Assembly: GCA_027593305.1 (NCBI GenBank)
Contig: JAQCJA010000012.1
Span: 1-24,029 of the forward strand
Length of the DNA stretch: 24,029 nucleotides
Direction: 5' to 3'
DNA from: a bacterium
GTDB lineage: Bacteria; Latescibacterota; UBA2968; UBA8231
Positions 23,187-24,029 of this stretch are shown here, in pieces (position 1 is the first letter of the stretch; each line of letters starts with the position of its first letter). The notes beneath the pieces are model-generated. The model saw only the letters and a list, made by a program, of their open reading frames with translations. It was not told the origin of the DNA and made no database searches. A program made the position numbers and the translations under genes.

Positions 23187-24029
23187 CTAGCGGTCACCTG
23201 TGTAGATGCCGTCCAGCGTCCAGTAGCAGTCGGGATCCGGGCGTTTGCGGATCCACTTGCCGTTGGTGAAATCCGGGAAGGCCACCGGGGCGCTGCCGCA
23301 GGCGATGGAATCCTCGGACAGGGCGGTGATCGCCATCCAGGCGACGGAGTCGTAGACGTCGATGGGTGTCTGGCGGCCGGCCTTGATGGCTTCGATGTAG
23401 GATCGCTGCACCAGGTAGTCCATACCCCCGTGACCGCCGCGAACGCCGTCATTGATGAAATCCCGCCAGACGGGATGGTCGTGGCTCTGCAGATACTCCG
23501 CCATCGGCGCCCACCGTTCGCCATCGAAATCATCGAAGTGCAGGGCGTTCCTGTCTTCCATCCAGATGCCCCGCGTGCCCTGCACCCGCTGCGCCCTGGA
23601 GTAGGGCCGCGGCAGCGAGCAGTCATGGGTGAGCAGTACGGTCTCACCGCGGGCGCACTTGATCATCGTCGTCGTCACATCCCCCTGGGCGAACTCGGTG
23701 GCAAACTGGGAGTGCTCCGGTCCCAGCTGGTGGACGGCATAGTCATGCAGGCCACGGGCCTTGCTGCTCATCGACACCAGGGACAGGAAGCGGTTGCCCT
23801 TGTTGATGTTGAGCAGCTTGGCCATGGGACCGACGCCGTGGGTGGGATACAGGTCGGCATTGCGATAGGTGAAGTTGTTGAGCCGGTAGTGCCGGTTTTC
23901 CGTGCCCCTCGTGATCTCGGAACGCAGGTCGTGTTCGTAGCCGCACTGGCAATGGATGAGCTCACCGAACATGCCCTGCTTGACCATGTTGAGCACAGCC
24001 ATCTCTTCGCGCCCGTAACAGCAGTTCTC
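23187..24029 (-). CDS. GH109-type Gfo/Idh/MocA glycosidase, 5' end beyond window
   Basis: Only the C-terminal 280 residues are in the window; the frame is open to the right edge, beginning ENCCYGREEMAVLNMV, so the Rossmann N-terminus lies beyond 24029. The conserved segments (MAVLNMVKQGMFGELIHCQC, DLYPTHGVGPMAKLLNINKG, NRFLSLVSMSSKARGLHDYA, GETVLLTHDCSLPRPYS, GHGGMDYLV, ALSEDSIACGSAPVAFPDFT) match GH109, whose known members are NAD-dependent alpha-N-acetylgalactosaminidases. The conserved His in DLYPTHGVGP (about residue 64 of the part seen) is present. The stop at 23187 is preceded by the hairpin. Location cannot be judged without the N-terminus. Confidence 0.88.
   Translation of the reverse strand, partial: ENCCYGREEMAVLNMVKQGMFGELIHCQCGYEHDLRSEITRGTENRHYRLNNFTYRNADLYPTHGVGPMAKLLNINKGNRFLSLVSMSSKARGLHDYAVHQLGPEHSQFATEFAQGDVTTTMIKCARGETVLLTHDCSLPRPYSRAQRVQGTRGIWMEDRNALHFDDFDGERWAPMAEYLQSHDHPVWRDFINDGVRGGHGGMDYLVQRSYIEAIKAGRQTPIDVYDSVAWMAITALSEDSIACGSAPVAFPDFTNGKWIRKRPDPDCYWTLDGIYTGDR

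Overview
This is a roughly 62% GC (estimated by eye), gene-dense bacterial window. No rRNA, tRNA, phage gene, transposase or CRISPR array is visible. The gene repertoire (phytanoyl-CoA dioxygenase-like protein, two or three Gfo/Idh/MocA proteins, sulfatase, GH172/DUF2961, GH109, ADP-ribosylglycohydrolase fold, an ankyrin remnant) resembles uncultivated marine or sponge-associated lineages such as Latescibacterota or Poribacteria, or the Planctomycetes. That placement is an inference from gene content. The signal peptides and the lipobox suggest a Gram-negative-type cell.

Region 1 (about 1-6850) is read on the minus strand. It holds an SOS mutasome operon in the order imuB, a DUF6504 gene, dnaE2 (imuC), and an SPL-like radical SAM gene. 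ImuB is the catalytically inactive Y-family hub and carries a clamp-binding-like QSQLF motif. The radical SAM protein also ends in a clamp-motif-like QLNLF. A LexA-box-like palindrome lies just upstream of imuB. As assembled, dnaE2 carries two mutually compensating frameshifts. The second coincides with a perfect 11-bp inverted repeat. Downstream lie two small overlapping ORFs of unknown function.

Region 2 (about 6850-9240, plus strand) holds a GT39-type membrane glycosyltransferase split by a frameshift, then an orphan fragment of an ankyrin repeat.

Region 3 (9242-11620) holds a PhyH-family dioxygenase, a divergent class I methyltransferase, and a small lipoprotein. The lipoprotein is coupled by a 4-nt overlap to an upstream Gfo/Idh/MocA gene that lacks the usual EKP lysine.

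Region 4 (about 12750-24029) is mainly a carbohydrate-processing region. A GH172-family enzyme is preceded by four perfect 14-bp repeats. It is followed by a small membrane protein and a periplasmic NUDIX-like gene broken by an in-frame amber codon. Next comes a same-strand run: FGly-type sulfatase, ADP-ribosylglycohydrolase-fold protein with a C-terminal lectin-like region, MOP/MATE-like transporter, Gfo/Idh/MocA dehydrogenase, and a GH-like TIM-barrel protein. A convergent GH109-type gene runs off the right edge. The soluble enzymes lack recognisable signal peptides (GH109 cannot be judged because its N-terminus is missing). The working model is uptake of a small sulfated glycan or glycoconjugate followed by intracellular desulfation, deglycosylation and oxidation.

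Several genes are interrupted: dnaE2 twice, the GT39 gene, the NUDIX-like gene, and possibly the small ORF pair. This suggests either residual indel errors in a metagenomic assembly or real gene decay. Reads would settle which.
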